Of a stretch of DNA of 64,000 nt, positions 42,003 through 53,314 are shown piece by piece. How positions within the stretch are numbered: the first letter of the stretch is position 1; the number at the start of each line of letters is the position of its first letter. The DNA lies in NCBI GenBank assembly GCA_015055615.1, contig SVHT01000001.1, positions 1-64,000 of the forward strand, written 5' to 3'. This DNA comes from Clostridiales bacterium (GTDB lineage: Bacteria; Bacillota; Clostridia; Christensenellales; Borkfalkiaceae). The notes beneath the pieces were generated by a model that was not told the DNA's origin, did not search any database, and worked only from the letters and a program-made list of their open reading frames with translations. The position numbers and the translations under genes are program-made.

Positions 42003-45000
42003 ATGAAAAAACGTATTAAAAACACAATTCTTTCATTGGCACTTTGTGCGTCCGCGTTTTGTCTTGTCGGTGGGCTTTCTTTCCTGCGTTCTGAACGCGC
42101 GGTAACGGAGGCTGCTGCTGTAACGACGTCCCACTACACGATGGACGGGTTTACGATTAAGGAAGGCGCATCCATTAGAAATTCCGAACCTAACGGTATC
42201 CGTTTCGAAACGACAATTACGGATGATACGCGGGATGCAATCAACAATTTGGAACTTATCGATATCAGTTTTGGTACGATTATGTTACCCGCGGATATTC
42301 TCGGCTCGCAAGACCTTACGCATAAAAATACGAGCATTTTGGATATTCCGGTTGCGTCATGGCAGAACGCGGAAGAGACGACGTGGACCAGCGTATTGAT
42401 GGGTTCGAAGAATCCCGACGGTTCGTATAATAACCTTCCCGAATCGTACTATAATCGTCCCATCGCGGCGCGTAGTTACGTCAAAGGTACGGATACTAGC
42501 GGTAATACGGTATACTACTATACCGCCAATACGGCTGTAAGAAGTATCGGTTACGTAGCCGTAATGGAAACGCTTGACCCGAACGGCAGAGTTACTGAAT
42601 TGGTTGAAACCATCGCAGATAGAGCCAATGTAGAACTCGTATTTAACGAAAACGGTCAAATTTCCGTAAACAACAAGGGTGAGGAAGGGAACGAAATCGT
42701 TTCCAACGTATTGCCCAGCGTTTCGGATTCGGTTGTTGTGCTTAAAATTGGTGGCATTGAGGTGCCCCTTGGTACGGCAGATATTACTTATTCCGTTGAT
42801 AACTCGGACGTTATCGGCGTAGACGGCTCTACGCTTACGGCAAAGGGTGAGGGCGAAGCCGTCATTTCGGCAAGCTGTACTTTCAACGGCATCGAATACA
42901 CGGTAGACAAACGCGTTTCGACGACGGAATTCGTCGGTACTTCTTCCTATAAAATCTTGATAACGGAAGAAGCGAAAGCGACTACTGTTGGTACGACGAG
43001 AGCTGCCTATGAAAATCTTGCAGCGAAAAAATTGCAGGCGATTTGGGCGGAAGCTACGGGCGTAGAATTGCCCATCGTAACGTCGGTAAACAACGGCGAT
43101 AAATTCATTTCCGTTGGCGAAACCGCGCAGGCGGCAAATACCTCGTTGAACGTTACGAAGGAAATGGCTTCGCAGGTAATCGTGGACGAAAACAAAAACG
43201 TATATATCCGCGGCGTTGGCGCAGAAGCGATTCTTTACGGTGTGCAGGAATGGCTCGGCGATACGGTTGGCTATGAATTCTTCATGGAAGGCACGTATAC
43301 CGTAGACAAAGACGTGGAAATCGTTTTGACGTCGCACACGTACGAACCTGATATTGCATATAACATGATCCAAGGCGACCTTCGTACCGACGGTCTCATG
43401 GACGAATTTGCTATGCAAGAATACACCCGTAGTATTATTCCGACGGGTGTTAATAAGGAAAATCAGCGCTCCTACGGGCACCAAGGTATTGCGCACAACT
43501 CCGTGCTTGTATTGCAGCAGGCTGCGATAGAGGCTGGCGTTGCGAACGGCGTAGGCAATATCACGTACGCAGGCACGGACGGATATCCTTACGGTCAGAA
43601 ATACAGCGACGTTAATGACTCTGTCAATTATAAAGACTGGTATGCAACGCGTACCATGAGCAGCTCTCAGCGTTACGTCATGATGGAAAACCTGTATCTC
43701 AATAATGAAGTAGACCCGTTTGCAATTACGATTGCTACAAAGAACGAAGAAACGGGCGTAATTACGTATACCAAACAGGCGACGTACTCGTATTTGCCCG
43801 CTGAACTTTGCTATACGGCGCACGGTGATGATACGGCAAGAGACGCCATGATTGAACTTATCGGTAATGAATTCATTACGCAGTTGAAGGCAAACCCGTC
43901 GCTTACCCGTATTGGGTTCTCGCACATGGACCACAGAGTTTGGTGTACGTGTTCTAGCTGTACGGCTGGCGGTAACCCGTCGGATAACTTGCTCGAATTC
44001 TTGTTGGACGTATCGGCATACGTTGAAAACAATTGGGCGGCTACGGAACGTCCTGTGGCAGACAAGGCGAACTTCAAGATTTCTTCGCTCTTCTATCACG
44101 CAACCAACGCAGCGCCTAAGAATGCGACAAACTATGCGAGCAAGCTTTCCAGCTATGGTAAGCACGTTGAACCTTGGTTTGCAGAAACGGGCGCGGACTA
44201 CGTAGTACCGTTTGATAGCACTACGGGTAAATGGAATTCGAACGTATATACGCATTTGCAGGGATTTGCGAATATTGCAAAAACCTACGGTATGGATATG
44301 CTGTGGTGGGGCTACTACGGTACCACGACGCAGTTCTATATCCCTTACGATTCCCTTGACGCAATTCGCGGTAACTACGCTATTGCAAAAACCTTGGGCA
44401 TCGATTATATGTTCAACCAAATGATGAGTTCCAAGCAGAACTTTGCGCGTTTGAAGGAATACCTCATGTCCGAATTGGAATGGAACGCAGATCCTACCAA
44501 CGATGAATGGAACGCGTGGATTGAAAACTACTTTGACGGCGCTTACGGCGCAGGCAGCGCAAAGATGCAAGAGTACCTCGCATTGTGGCGCGCTTGGTGT
44601 ACGACAAATCAATCCATCCTTTTGACGGATACGACGTATAGCGCAACCGCAACGAGCGTTGCCGGCGGTATCGGCAGAACGGACGCATTGTTGCCGAAAC
44701 GTTCCAACACGAGATACTTTACGCAAGACGAGTTACAACAATGGCTCGATACGATTGACCAGGCAATCGCTGCCCTCGATCCTAACGATCCTAATTTTGA
44801 AACCTATTATTGGAATATTAAATTGGAAAAAGCGACCCCGTTGTACCTTATGATGTACATTTACGGTGATAACCCGCAGAGAGGTGGTAACTTCTTAACG
44901 GGTTATACATACGCGACGGGCGAAACCACCACGACGTTCCAGGATAAATCCATTGCACGTAAATACGGCGCAGAATTCTTGGAAATCATCGATCATTGGA

Positions 45001-48000
45001 ACCTGAATAACTATGGTGAAGGCGACGCTAACACCCGTTCGATCGCTAATTTCAGAACGGCTATCAACACTTCTCTTAGCGGCGTAACCTCGACGACGGT
45101 AGAGGAAAAACAGGACGTACTTGCCGGTGGTAGCATCACGCTTAACAACGCAGCTTTGGCTACGGGTAGTACGTACACCGTAACGGCGACCAACGTAAAC
45201 AACGTTAGCGATAAGACGTCGGTTACCAACTTTTCGGTAACTACGGCAGGTACGGCAACGGTTAGCCTTAATCTTACGGCAGGCAATACTTATATTGTAG
45301 AATTCAACTCGACTACGACCAACGTTAAATTTGCTAACGTTTGGGCGGTTACGAGTTATATCACGACTGCGGATCAGTTGAGAAACCTTGGCAACGGCTA
45401 TTATGCGCTTGCAAACGATATCAACTGTGAAAACGCTACGTTTAACTCCTCGATTACGTTCTCGGGCGTATTCGACGGTAACGGTCACACCATTTCTAAC
45501 CTTACGGTAGGCGCAGGCGGTATCTTCGGTACGCTTAACGGAACGGTTAAAAACGTAAACTTTGCAGACGTTAAACTCAACGGCGGCGCGCTTTTGGCGG
45601 CGAACGCTAGCGGAGCTACGGTTGAAAACGTTACGGCAAGATATACGTCGATCGCAAATTCCAACGGTTTGATGGTTTCGGGTTCGACGCAAAACTCGGT
45701 ATCGTATAAAGACGTTACGATGAACGCAAGCGGCTTGAACGTACCTAACGTATTCGGTGCGAACGAATCTGACGTCGTATGCGATAACGTAAACGTAATG
45801 TATGACGAACTTGGTATTATCGGTTCTGACGAAAAGGGCGCAGAAATTAAGACCTGGCCTTTGGGTGTTAACCTTAACTATACCAAGGTTGAAAAGAAAC
45901 AGTATTCGATCCAGGGCGAAAAAGACGCTTGGTTGTATAGCAATGCGTTTGTGAAAGGTCAGACGTACACCGTAACGGTAGACGGTATTGATTCCATCGC
46001 AACGGTATACGTAAACGGTAAGCTCAGCGTGAAAGTGGGCGCAATGGCGCCTGGCGCAGAGAAAGCGGTTGTATGTCGTGAAAACACGACCAACGATTCC
46101 TACGGCTTTGACGTAATTTGCGCAACGAAGCTTATCAGAACGGCTAGCGACCTTGCTTCGCTCGGCGTAGGTACGCTTGAGATTTCGAACGCGTTTGGTA
46201 ACGACGTTGCAGGTTATTATGCACTTGCAGGCGATCTTGATTGCGCGGGCTATCTCTTCACGCCTGGTCATAACTATGCGCAGTCGAACTTCATCGGTAC
46301 GTTCGACGGTAACGGTTATACCATTTCCAACCTCATCGCGGGCGACAGTGGTATCTTCGGCGGTTTGAAGAACGCAACGATTAAGAACGTTAACTTTGAA
46401 GGCGTTGAAATTGAATTGTCCGGAAATGCAGGTTGGAACTACGGCGCGTTGTTTGCAAACGCAGCAACCAATACGACGTTTGAAAATATTACCGCAAAAT
46501 TTGCGCGTATTTCGGATATTGAAGATCACGATACGTCCCTGTTCCATACCGGTTTGTTTGTTGCAAACGGTACGCATGGCAAAGTAACGTACAGAAACGT
46601 AACGCTCGACGTGGCAAACGCAACGACGCGTGTTGAAAATACGATTCCTTCTATCTTTGGTTCTAACTTGAACGTTAACGCCCTCGTATGCGAAAACGTA
46701 TCGGTATGCATGAAGGTTTCGCAACAGAACACAGGTATTATCTACGGTTATTCCGATGGTTCTAAGGCAAATGCAGTTACGGCGAAACCCGCTGGCGTTA
46801 CGATCGTAAACGCGTTTAGTATTACGAACCCGGAAAAGGAAATCGCAGGTGGCGAATCGCTTGCTGTTACGACGAGCAGAAACGACGTAACGTACACCTA
46901 CACGCTGAAAGAAGCGGTTGACGGCGTATCCATCAGCGACAACGTAGTATCCGTTGCATTGGATGCAGAGGTCGGCGCTCAATTCACGGTAGTTGCAACC
47001 TCTAACGAAGGCTACGCACAAGAACTTACGCTTACGATTGAAAAAGCGCGCGTAATCCTTGGCGACGTAGTAACCTTCGAAACCTATAACAACACGACGA
47101 TAACCTTACCTGCAGGCATTTCGGGTACGGTTATAAGAGTATCGGTAGACGGCATTGAGCTTTACAACAGCGCAACCGCTTACGGTAGCATTAACGGCAA
47201 CGTAATCACGGTAGGCGGTATGCCCGTAGCGCAGGCGAACCTCGGCGAAGGCAAAGACTTCGTTGTAGAAACGGACGGCGCTAATTACGTAGCGAAAGCG
47301 AACGTTTACACGATGATTATTAACGATGCAACAGAATTCGATGTATGGCAAGAAATTTCTGCGCAGGTAGCGGTAGATCAAGGTTTGGTTATCGCAGCAC
47401 AGAAGGGTATGACCTACAGCGGTTACTTCGCGCTCGGCAACGACATCGAATACAACAAGACGTTCTCGTCCTATAAGAAGTACGGCGATTTGTGGGCTTT
47501 GTGCTATGGCAACGCAAATATTTGGACGGACGAAACCAAGACGGTGCTCAAAGACGGCGCGTTCCAGGAAGACTGGGGTAAGGGCTTACTCGGCGGCTTC
47601 AAGGGCGTCCTTGACGGTAACGGCTATGCGGTTATCGGTATGCAGACCAGCGGTAAATACAACGCAATGTTTACCACGATGGCAGGCGGTACGATTAAGG
47701 ATATCGCGTTCACGAATGCGAAGATTGGTTCGGGCGCAAGCTTGATTAATGCTCGCGGTGTGGCTTGCCTTGAAAACGTATATATTCAAGTAACGCATAT
47801 GGAAAACGGCGATACTTCGTCGAACGATGCCATCACGGCGGTATTGGCGGCTCGCGGTAACCAGAACCAGTGGGTAGGTGCGAGCAACGAAATCGTATCG
47901 AGCAATATTATCGTTGACGTTTCGGCGATCGACTATGCAAGCTTGAAGGGCGTAATTATCGGCAGCCTTGTAGGTGCTCATTACGAAAACCTCTACGTAG

Positions 48001-51000
48001 TCGGCGTGGCTGAAGGCGTTGCAACGAGCGGTGAAGTCGGTGCGTCGAACGATCCTTGTCTCTTCGTAGAACTTGGCGGTAACGGTTTGGATAACAAGGA
48101 CGTAACGGCGAGATTTGTTGATGTCAAGACGCTTGTTAAAGACGAAACCTACAACGCAAAACTCGCGACGTGGAGCGAACCTTGGACGGTAACCGACGCA
48201 GACGAACTCTACTTCGGCGACTACATGATTTACGACGGCTTGGAAGAAATTCAAGCGAGCGCGGTTGACGCGAACTTCGGTCATACTTTGGCTGGTACGA
48301 CGGTTGCAATCGGGGATACGGCAACGCTTGACCTTAGCGAAATTTACAGCTATATCCAAGACAAGACTGTAACGGTTGAATACAATGATACGGTTATTTA
48401 CGAAGGTACGATTGACTCGGCTTCGTGGGATATGCCTTTGGCGCAATTCACGGCAAAAGACGGTGGTGTTAAGACGCTTGTCTTCACCGTAGGTACGACG
48501 AAGATTGTCTTGCCTATCAATATCGTACAAAGCGTAATCGAGCTTAACAGCACGAACGTTACGAGCGCAACCGTATTGCAGTCGATTCTTCAATCCAACC
48601 TTTACGGTCATTACGTACTCACGTCCGATTTGGATATGGGCGGCGTATCCTTGAAGGGTATTGCAGCATTCTACGGTATTCTCGATGGTCAAGGCCACGT
48701 AATTAAGAATACGGAAATTCACCACGACTCGATGACCAACATTGACGGTGAAACGGTAACGAACAACTGGATTAATGGCGTCAGCGTAATGAACCCTGCG
48801 TTTATCTACGTTAATAACGGTACCGTTCAAAACATCGGCTTCGACCTTAATCGCTTCACGCTCGCATCGGGCGGTGGCAGACGTGGTATCGTATGCACCA
48901 ACTACGGTACGGTTGAAAACGTATACCTTAAGACGAAACTTATTGATACGCACGCAGGTAGAACGTATGATAGTTATCTGCTTACGGGTCTCGTTGTACG
49001 TGACAACGCAGGTACGGTACGCAACGTAATGGCTGACGTAACGGTAGCAGAAGGCGTTACGTTTATTGACGACACGATTGCAGCGGTAGTGCTCAACAAC
49101 ACCGCGACGGTTGAAAATGCATACGCAGTCGTAACGGGCGCAAGCAACGTAGCAACGGTTATGAGCAATGCATCGGCAACCTGCTACAACTACTCTGTAT
49201 GGAGCGACGTTCCTACGGCGAACGTATCGGCAATGGGCGAACCTTGGTCGGTAGTTGGCAAGGCAATCTACTTCGGTAGCAAGACTATTTACAACGGTAT
49301 TGAAGTGGAAATCGAAACGGACGAAACCGTATTGATTTCGGTTAAGGACGGCACGTTCACGTTGCCTGCATCGGTAGAAGGTACGGTGAACAGCGTTACG
49401 ATAGACGGTAATGAAATCTTCCTTAGCGTATCTGGTAACGTAGTAACTTTCGACACGGCGCAGACGACGAATCTTGGTCCCGATAAGCTTATGTCGATTA
49501 CTACGGCAGAGGGCGAAAAATACAATATGACGGCAATCGTAGCAACCGACGTCATCACGACGCTTGACGAACTCAAAGCGCTCGGTGTAGGCGGCATGAG
49601 AGATGTAACCGCAGACGTAACCGGTTACTACGTACTCGGCAACGACATTACGGTTGCTCATCAGGACGACTACTCCGACGTAGTTGCGGCTGGTTATCCG
49701 AAGAACGGTGATTACTATTATAAGGCAACGTTTGACGGTCTCGGCCATACGATTGACGGTATCCGCGTAGCGGACGGCGGTATCTTCGGTTTGATGAGAA
49801 ATGGCGTTGTTAAGAACGTTAACTTCAAGAACGTTTACTATCAAGATGACGCTCCCGCATCGGTAACCAACCAGAGTGGCGGTTACATGGCATTGTTGGC
49901 GTTCTCGGCTCCTAGCTCGACGTTTGAAAACATCAACGTTCACGTAGCGTACACGGCAGATACGTTTTCCTATAAGCGTAGCGGTGTGCTCGTATGCTCG
50001 AGTAGTTGGGGCGCTGCAACCTATCGCAACATTACGGTAGACGCAAGCGGTATTAAACTGAGAATGCTTTTGGGTATCAGCCATAGTGATAGCAACGTAT
50101 ACGAAAACGTTGTATTCAAGGCGGTTGATTACGTGGCAATCGGTTATACGGGTGACTCGTATAGTGGTGGCGCAGAAAACACGGCGGCGAAGATGAACGC
50201 CTTCCCTGCAGGTGTAAGCTTTGAAACGGCTTATGCAGCAGTTGCTATGGATAAAGCGTATGCAAGCGTTTATTCGAAGTACGACGGCAACGTAACTGAC
50301 CTCGGCTTTGCGGCGGGCACGAACGTCGTTGAAGCGAATATCACCGACGCTTGGAATCATCGTTCGCATATTTATCTTCTTCCTGATTACGACTACGTTG
50401 ATATCCAATTCGCGCTTTCGCAATCTATGGTGCTTTGCATGTGGGACGGCATTGCAGGTAACTACGATATCACGGCAAGCGGTGGCGTAGTTTCCGGTAC
50501 GTCTGGCGCAGCGGAAAGACTTATCCAAGTGTTTGATGCAAACGGTGAAGAGATTTCGACGTTTGAAGCGAATACGATGTACGTTTTGCGCGTTTACTTG
50601 GATGACGTAAACGGCGGCAACAGAGTTCAGAAATTGCAGATTAGTACTTTCGCTGGCGAAAGAACGATTTACTACGGCAATATCACCTTCGGGAACGACG
50701 CATCCGTTCCCGAAGGACCCGAGCTTCCCGAAATCAGAGAACCTGTTTACAACGCTCCTACGGACGTTTCCTACAACGCGTTGACGGCGTATGAAGGTGA
50801 CGTAACGACGCTCGGCTTTGCGGCAGACACCAACGTTTACACGCATACGATTGCAAGTTCCACGTGGAGCGAACGCATAATTCTTCCTCTGGACGATTCG
50901 TACGACTTTGTGGAATTTGAAATCGTATTGACGGCGCAGGTTACTTATATTACGGCTTGGCCTGCATATAACAAGGCGACGAAAGGCAGTATGATTTTGT

Positions 51001-53189
51001 ATCCTCGCGGTATGACGACGAGCGACGGTTTAGTAAGAACGATTCACGTCTTCGACGAAAACGGCAACGCTATTAAGGCGCAGTCGAACGAAACGTGGCA
51101 GGCAAACAAGAAGTACACCGTTCGCATCGGCTTTAACGCAGGCGAAACAATCAACGAGTTGCATCTTGCTCCGTCGACGCAAACCTTCTATATAACGGAC
51201 GCAAAATCGGCGCAGTACTCCGATTTGAGAGTGTACGACGGTACGACGGGTGCGTTGCACGCATATTATGACGGCGACGTAACTTCGCTCGGTTTTGCAG
51301 CTGGTACGAAGGTTTCGGTGGCGGAAAACAGCAATCTTTGGTCTAACCGCGTTAACGTCGGTGGTGATCAGAACTACGATTTCATCGACGTGCAAATCGC
51401 GTCGAGCGTAGACCTTGGCGCTCTTACCGTTTGGACCTACCAGACGAGCGGTAGTATCTATTCGGGTAGCTACGGTTATTACATTGCTACGATGCAAGTT
51501 ACGCCTTCGGCAGACGCGGCGCATCCCGAGAAGAAGATTCAGCTCTTTGATATGGACGGCAATCTTGCTACGTCGCTTGTAGCGAATACGGCATATACGT
51601 TGCGTATATACTTAAACGGCGCGTCCTACGTACACGTAGGTTCTAGTACGGCTTGTACGTTCTACTTCGGTAATATTTCACTTGGTGATTCGACCTCCAT
51701 TAAGGGAACTATGGGTATTTCGCTTAAGGATGGCTCGTTCGAGTTACCCGATACGGTATCGGGTAACGTTACCAAGGTTATACTTGGTAACGTAACAATA
51801 TTTAACAGCGCAAGTGGCGTTGGTAGCGTAAGTGGCAACGTCGTGACGCCTGACGCTACGGCACTCGAAAGCCTTACGATCGGCGAAACCTACGTAATGG
51901 AAATTGCTACGGACGAGGGTTGGTACGTTACCGACGCAATCGTGGCAACCGACGTTATCACGACGACGCAGGAACTCCGTGACCTCGGCGTAGGCGGTAA
52001 GGTTTATACCGACAGAAAACCGACGTATAACAACAGCGACAGCGCAGATGCCGGTGCAGGCGGTAACGCAAACTCCGCTGAGGCTGGCAACGACGTAACG
52101 GGTTACTATTTGCTTGGTAACGACCTTGACTTTGCAGGCGAACAGGCGGTTGCAGCTGGTTATACCTGGCAACAGTCGTGGTTCAAGGCGACCTTCGACG
52201 GCAACGGCTATACCATCTTCAACGTTTCCGTAAACGAAGGCGGTATCTTCGGCAGTATGCGTAATGCAACGGTTAAGAACGTGAACTTCATTAACGTTAC
52301 TTACGATATGACGTTGGGCATTTATGCAGGTCAATATAGTCAACAGATCGCGTTGCTTGCGCATGTTTGCGACAGCTCGACGATTGAAAACGTCAACGTA
52401 TACGTTAAAGAATATAAATCTGGTTCGTTTACGTATGCGGCGCTCGTTTACAACTTCTGGAACACCAACTACGTCACGAACGTAAATATTGATGCAAGCG
52501 GTGTTGCACTCAGCAGCGTTTTGGGTACCGACGGTCAGAGTAAGGTAACCTACGATAACGTAAACGTTACGGCGGCAAGCTACGCAAGCATTGGTAAGTT
52601 GGGTAGCACCGAGCTTACGGAATGGCCTACGGGCGTTACGTATACGGCGGATGCAAGTGTAAATGCTATGTCGACGCATAACGGTACGGCGCTTGCTGTT
52701 TATACGGGTGACGAAACGGCGCTCGGTTTTGAAGAAGGCACTGCCGTTTACGAATCGGTACAAGACGTTCGTACGAGTATGTGGTCGGCAGGTGAAAGCG
52801 GGTTCACGATGGAACAGCAAGCATTGCGCGTATATAAGGCAGCGGACGAGGATTACGCAAGCGTTCAATTCTCGTTGTCCAGAGATATTCCTTCTAACGC
52901 TGTGTATGCGTTCTTCTCGTGGGTGCTTTTTGCGGACACCAGCGGTGCGGCAGGCGGTTATCTCAAAAATGATGGTACGATAACACAGTCGGTTGCGGAT
53001 TCGGGCTTTAACGCTGTAGCGTATGACGCAGAAGGAAACGTTGTTACCAGCGGATTTAAGGCAAATACGGTATACACGATGAAATTGTATTATCCTAATG
53101 CAACTGCTTTCAAACTCGGTTGTTGCGTACAGGATGGCGAGGCTATCACGTTGTATTTCGCAAATCCTTCCAGCGGTAACGACGCTTAA
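42003..53189 (+). CDS. Giant exported multimodular surface protein with DUF4838-like glycosidase domain
   Basis: About 3728 residues. ATG 42003 follows AAGGAGGAG; MKKRIKNTILSLALCASAFC is a clear signal peptide. Approximate order: N-terminal domain (40-235); Big2/Ig-like (240-310); GH67-N-like plus DUF4838-like glycosidase (315-1030) with WCTCSSCTAGG and MLWWGYYG; beta-helix/GLUG-like modules at 1115-1290, 1376-1605, 1772-2080, 2178-2440, 2516-2750 and 3316-3550, typified by YYxLxNDIxC, FDGNGYTI, GGIFG and KNVNF; short Ig-like linkers at 1612-1770, 2444-2515 and 3237-3315; and four beta-sandwich modules with TxLGFAAGT and ANTxYxLR at 2750-2900, 2922-3062, 3076-3229 and 3553-3728. It ends NPSSGNDA: no LPXTG, SLH or membrane anchor. 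It probably binds or cleaves an extracellular glycan. Confidence 0.85.
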   Translation: MKKRIKNTILSLALCASAFCLVGGLSFLRSERAVTEAAAVTTSHYTMDGFTIKEGASIRNSEPNGIRFETTITDDTRDAINNLELIDISFGTIMLPADILGSQDLTHKNTSILDIPVASWQNAEETTWTSVLMGSKNPDGSYNNLPESYYNRPIAARSYVKGTDTSGNTVYYYTANTAVRSIGYVAVMETLDPNGRVTELVETIADRANVELVFNENGQISVNNKGEEGNEIVSNVLPSVSDSVVVLKIGGIEVPLGTADITYSVDNSDVIGVDGSTLTAKGEGEAVISASCTFNGIEYTVDKRVSTTEFVGTSSYKILITEEAKATTVGTTRAAYENLAAKKLQAIWAEATGVELPIVTSVNNGDKFISVGETAQAANTSLNVTKEMASQVIVDENKNVYIRGVGAEAILYGVQEWLGDTVGYEFFMEGTYTVDKDVEIVLTSHTYEPDIAYNMIQGDLRTDGLMDEFAMQEYTRSIIPTGVNKENQRSYGHQGIAHNSVLVLQQAAIEAGVANGVGNITYAGTDGYPYGQKYSDVNDSVNYKDWYATRTMSSSQRYVMMENLYLNNEVDPFAITIATKNEETGVITYTKQATYSYLPAELCYTAHGDDTARDAMIELIGNEFITQLKANPSLTRIGFSHMDHRVWCTCSSCTAGGNPSDNLLEFLLDVSAYVENNWAATERPVADKANFKISSLFYHATNAAPKNATNYASKLSSYGKHVEPWFAETGADYVVPFDSTTGKWNSNVYTHLQGFANIAKTYGMDMLWWGYYGTTTQFYIPYDSLDAIRGNYAIAKTLGIDYMFNQMMSSKQNFARLKEYLMSELEWNADPTNDEWNAWIENYFDGAYGAGSAKMQEYLALWRAWCTTNQSILLTDTTYSATATSVAGGIGRTDALLPKRSNTRYFTQDELQQWLDTIDQAIAALDPNDPNFETYYWNIKLEKATPLYLMMYIYGDNPQRGGNFLTGYTYATGETTTTFQDKSIARKYGAEFLEIIDHWNLNNYGEGDANTRSIANFRTAINTSLSGVTSTTVEEKQDVLAGGSITLNNAALATGSTYTVTATNVNNVSDKTSVTNFSVTTAGTATVSLNLTAGNTYIVEFNSTTTNVKFANVWAVTSYITTADQLRNLGNGYYALANDINCENATFNSSITFSGVFDGNGHTISNLTVGAGGIFGTLNGTVKNVNFADVKLNGGALLAANASGATVENVTARYTSIANSNGLMVSGSTQNSVSYKDVTMNASGLNVPNVFGANESDVVCDNVNVMYDELGIIGSDEKGAEIKTWPLGVNLNYTKVEKKQYSIQGEKDAWLYSNAFVKGQTYTVTVDGIDSIATVYVNGKLSVKVGAMAPGAEKAVVCRENTTNDSYGFDVICATKLIRTASDLASLGVGTLEISNAFGNDVAGYYALAGDLDCAGYLFTPGHNYAQSNFIGTFDGNGYTISNLIAGDSGIFGGLKNATIKNVNFEGVEIELSGNAGWNYGALFANAATNTTFENITAKFARISDIEDHDTSLFHTGLFVANGTHGKVTYRNVTLDVANATTRVENTIPSIFGSNLNVNALVCENVSVCMKVSQQNTGIIYGYSDGSKANAVTAKPAGVTIVNAFSITNPEKEIAGGESLAVTTSRNDVTYTYTLKEAVDGVSISDNVVSVALDAEVGAQFTVVATSNEGYAQELTLTIEKARVILGDVVTFETYNNTTITLPAGISGTVIRVSVDGIELYNSATAYGSINGNVITVGGMPVAQANLGEGKDFVVETDGANYVAKANVYTMIINDATEFDVWQEISAQVAVDQGLVIAAQKGMTYSGYFALGNDIEYNKTFSSYKKYGDLWALCYGNANIWTDETKTVLKDGAFQEDWGKGLLGGFKGVLDGNGYAVIGMQTSGKYNAMFTTMAGGTIKDIAFTNAKIGSGASLINARGVACLENVYIQVTHMENGDTSSNDAITAVLAARGNQNQWVGASNEIVSSNIIVDVSAIDYASLKGVIIGSLVGAHYENLYVVGVAEGVATSGEVGASNDPCLFVELGGNGLDNKDVTARFVDVKTLVKDETYNAKLATWSEPWTVTDADELYFGDYMIYDGLEEIQASAVDANFGHTLAGTTVAIGDTATLDLSEIYSYIQDKTVTVEYNDTVIYEGTIDSASWDMPLAQFTAKDGGVKTLVFTVGTTKIVLPINIVQSVIELNSTNVTSATVLQSILQSNLYGHYVLTSDLDMGGVSLKGIAAFYGILDGQGHVIKNTEIHHDSMTNIDGETVTNNWINGVSVMNPAFIYVNNGTVQNIGFDLNRFTLASGGGRRGIVCTNYGTVENVYLKTKLIDTHAGRTYDSYLLTGLVVRDNAGTVRNVMADVTVAEGVTFIDDTIAAVVLNNTATVENAYAVVTGASNVATVMSNASATCYNYSVWSDVPTANVSAMGEPWSVVGKAIYFGSKTIYNGIEVEIETDETVLISVKDGTFTLPASVEGTVNSVTIDGNEIFLSVSGNVVTFDTAQTTNLGPDKLMSITTAEGEKYNMTAIVATDVITTLDELKALGVGGMRDVTADVTGYYVLGNDITVAHQDDYSDVVAAGYPKNGDYYYKATFDGLGHTIDGIRVADGGIFGLMRNGVVKNVNFKNVYYQDDAPASVTNQSGGYMALLAFSAPSSTFENINVHVAYTADTFSYKRSGVLVCSSSWGAATYRNITVDASGIKLRMLLGISHSDSNVYENVVFKAVDYVAIGYTGDSYSGGAENTAAKMNAFPAGVSFETAYAAVAMDKAYASVYSKYDGNVTDLGFAAGTNVVEANITDAWNHRSHIYLLPDYDYVDIQFALSQSMVLCMWDGIAGNYDITASGGVVSGTSGAAERLIQVFDANGEEISTFEANTMYVLRVYLDDVNGGNRVQKLQISTFAGERTIYYGNITFGNDASVPEGPELPEIREPVYNAPTDVSYNALTAYEGDVTTLGFAADTNVYTHTIASSTWSERIILPLDDSYDFVEFEIVLTAQVTYITAWPAYNKATKGSMILYPRGMTTSDGLVRTIHVFDENGNAIKAQSNETWQANKKYTVRIGFNAGETINELHLAPSTQTFYITDAKSAQYSDLRVYDGTTGALHAYYDGDVTSLGFAAGTKVSVAENSNLWSNRVNVGGDQNYDFIDVQIASSVDLGALTVWTYQTSGSIYSGSYGYYIATMQVTPSADAAHPEKKIQLFDMDGNLATSLVANTAYTLRIYLNGASYVHVGSSTACTFYFGNISLGDSTSIKGTMGISLKDGSFELPDTVSGNVTKVILGNVTIFNSASGVGSVSGNVVTPDATALESLTIGETYVMEIATDEGWYVTDAIVATDVITTTQELRDLGVGGKVYTDRKPTYNNSDSADAGAGGNANSAEAGNDVTGYYLLGNDLDFAGEQAVAAGYTWQQSWFKATFDGNGYTIFNVSVNEGGIFGSMRNATVKNVNFINVTYDMTLGIYAGQYSQQIALLAHVCDSSTIENVNVYVKEYKSGSFTYAALVYNFWNTNYVTNVNIDASGVALSSVLGTDGQSKVTYDNVNVTAASYASIGKLGSTELTEWPTGVTYTADASVNAMSTHNGTALAVYTGDETALGFEEGTAVYESVQDVRTSMWSAGESGFTMEQQALRVYKAADEDYASVQFSLSRDIPSNAVYAFFSWVLFADTSGAAGGYLKNDGTITQSVADSGFNAVAYDAEGNVVTSGFKANTVYTMKLYYPNATAFKLGCCVQDGEAITLYFANPSSGNDA

Positions 53190-53202
53190 CAACACAATTA
53201 AC

Positions 53203-53240
53203 AAGGGGTTGGGCAATTATGCTCAACCCTTTTGTTTTTG
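53203..53240 (+). terminator. Terminator of the giant-protein operon
   Basis: 53203-53214 pairs with 53221-53232 (12 bp, two G-U) around AATTAT, followed by TGTTTTT. Confidence 0.85.
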
Positions 53241-53274
53241 TGAAAAATAGCTTGAAAAAATTCCTTTCAAACTA

Positions 53275-53303
53275 TTTACAAGCTGTATTTTTTATGATAT
53301 AAT
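53275..53303 (+). promoter_or_regulatory. Upstream promoter P1 of the ADP-ribosylglycohydrolase operon
   Basis: TTTACA (53275-53280), 17-base spacer, TATAAT (53298-53303). Confidence 0.6.
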
Positions 53304-53314
53304 ACGTGTAACGG

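Noticed and set aside
47586-50846. 1086-codon open frame on the minus strand inside the giant gene (also 42357-44726, 44895-47021 and 51744-53216).
   Set aside because: They are antisense to a gene with strong ribosome site, signal peptide and domains. Their proteins are Arg/Val/Cys/Tyr-rich nonsense; the frames stay open because of the codon bias of the sense gene.
45349-52660. Repeated sequence in the giant gene as a possible CRISPR or minisatellite.
   Set aside because: The repeats are divergent protein modules of 180-300 residues, not short identical DNA repeats. No CRISPR array was seen anywhere in the window.
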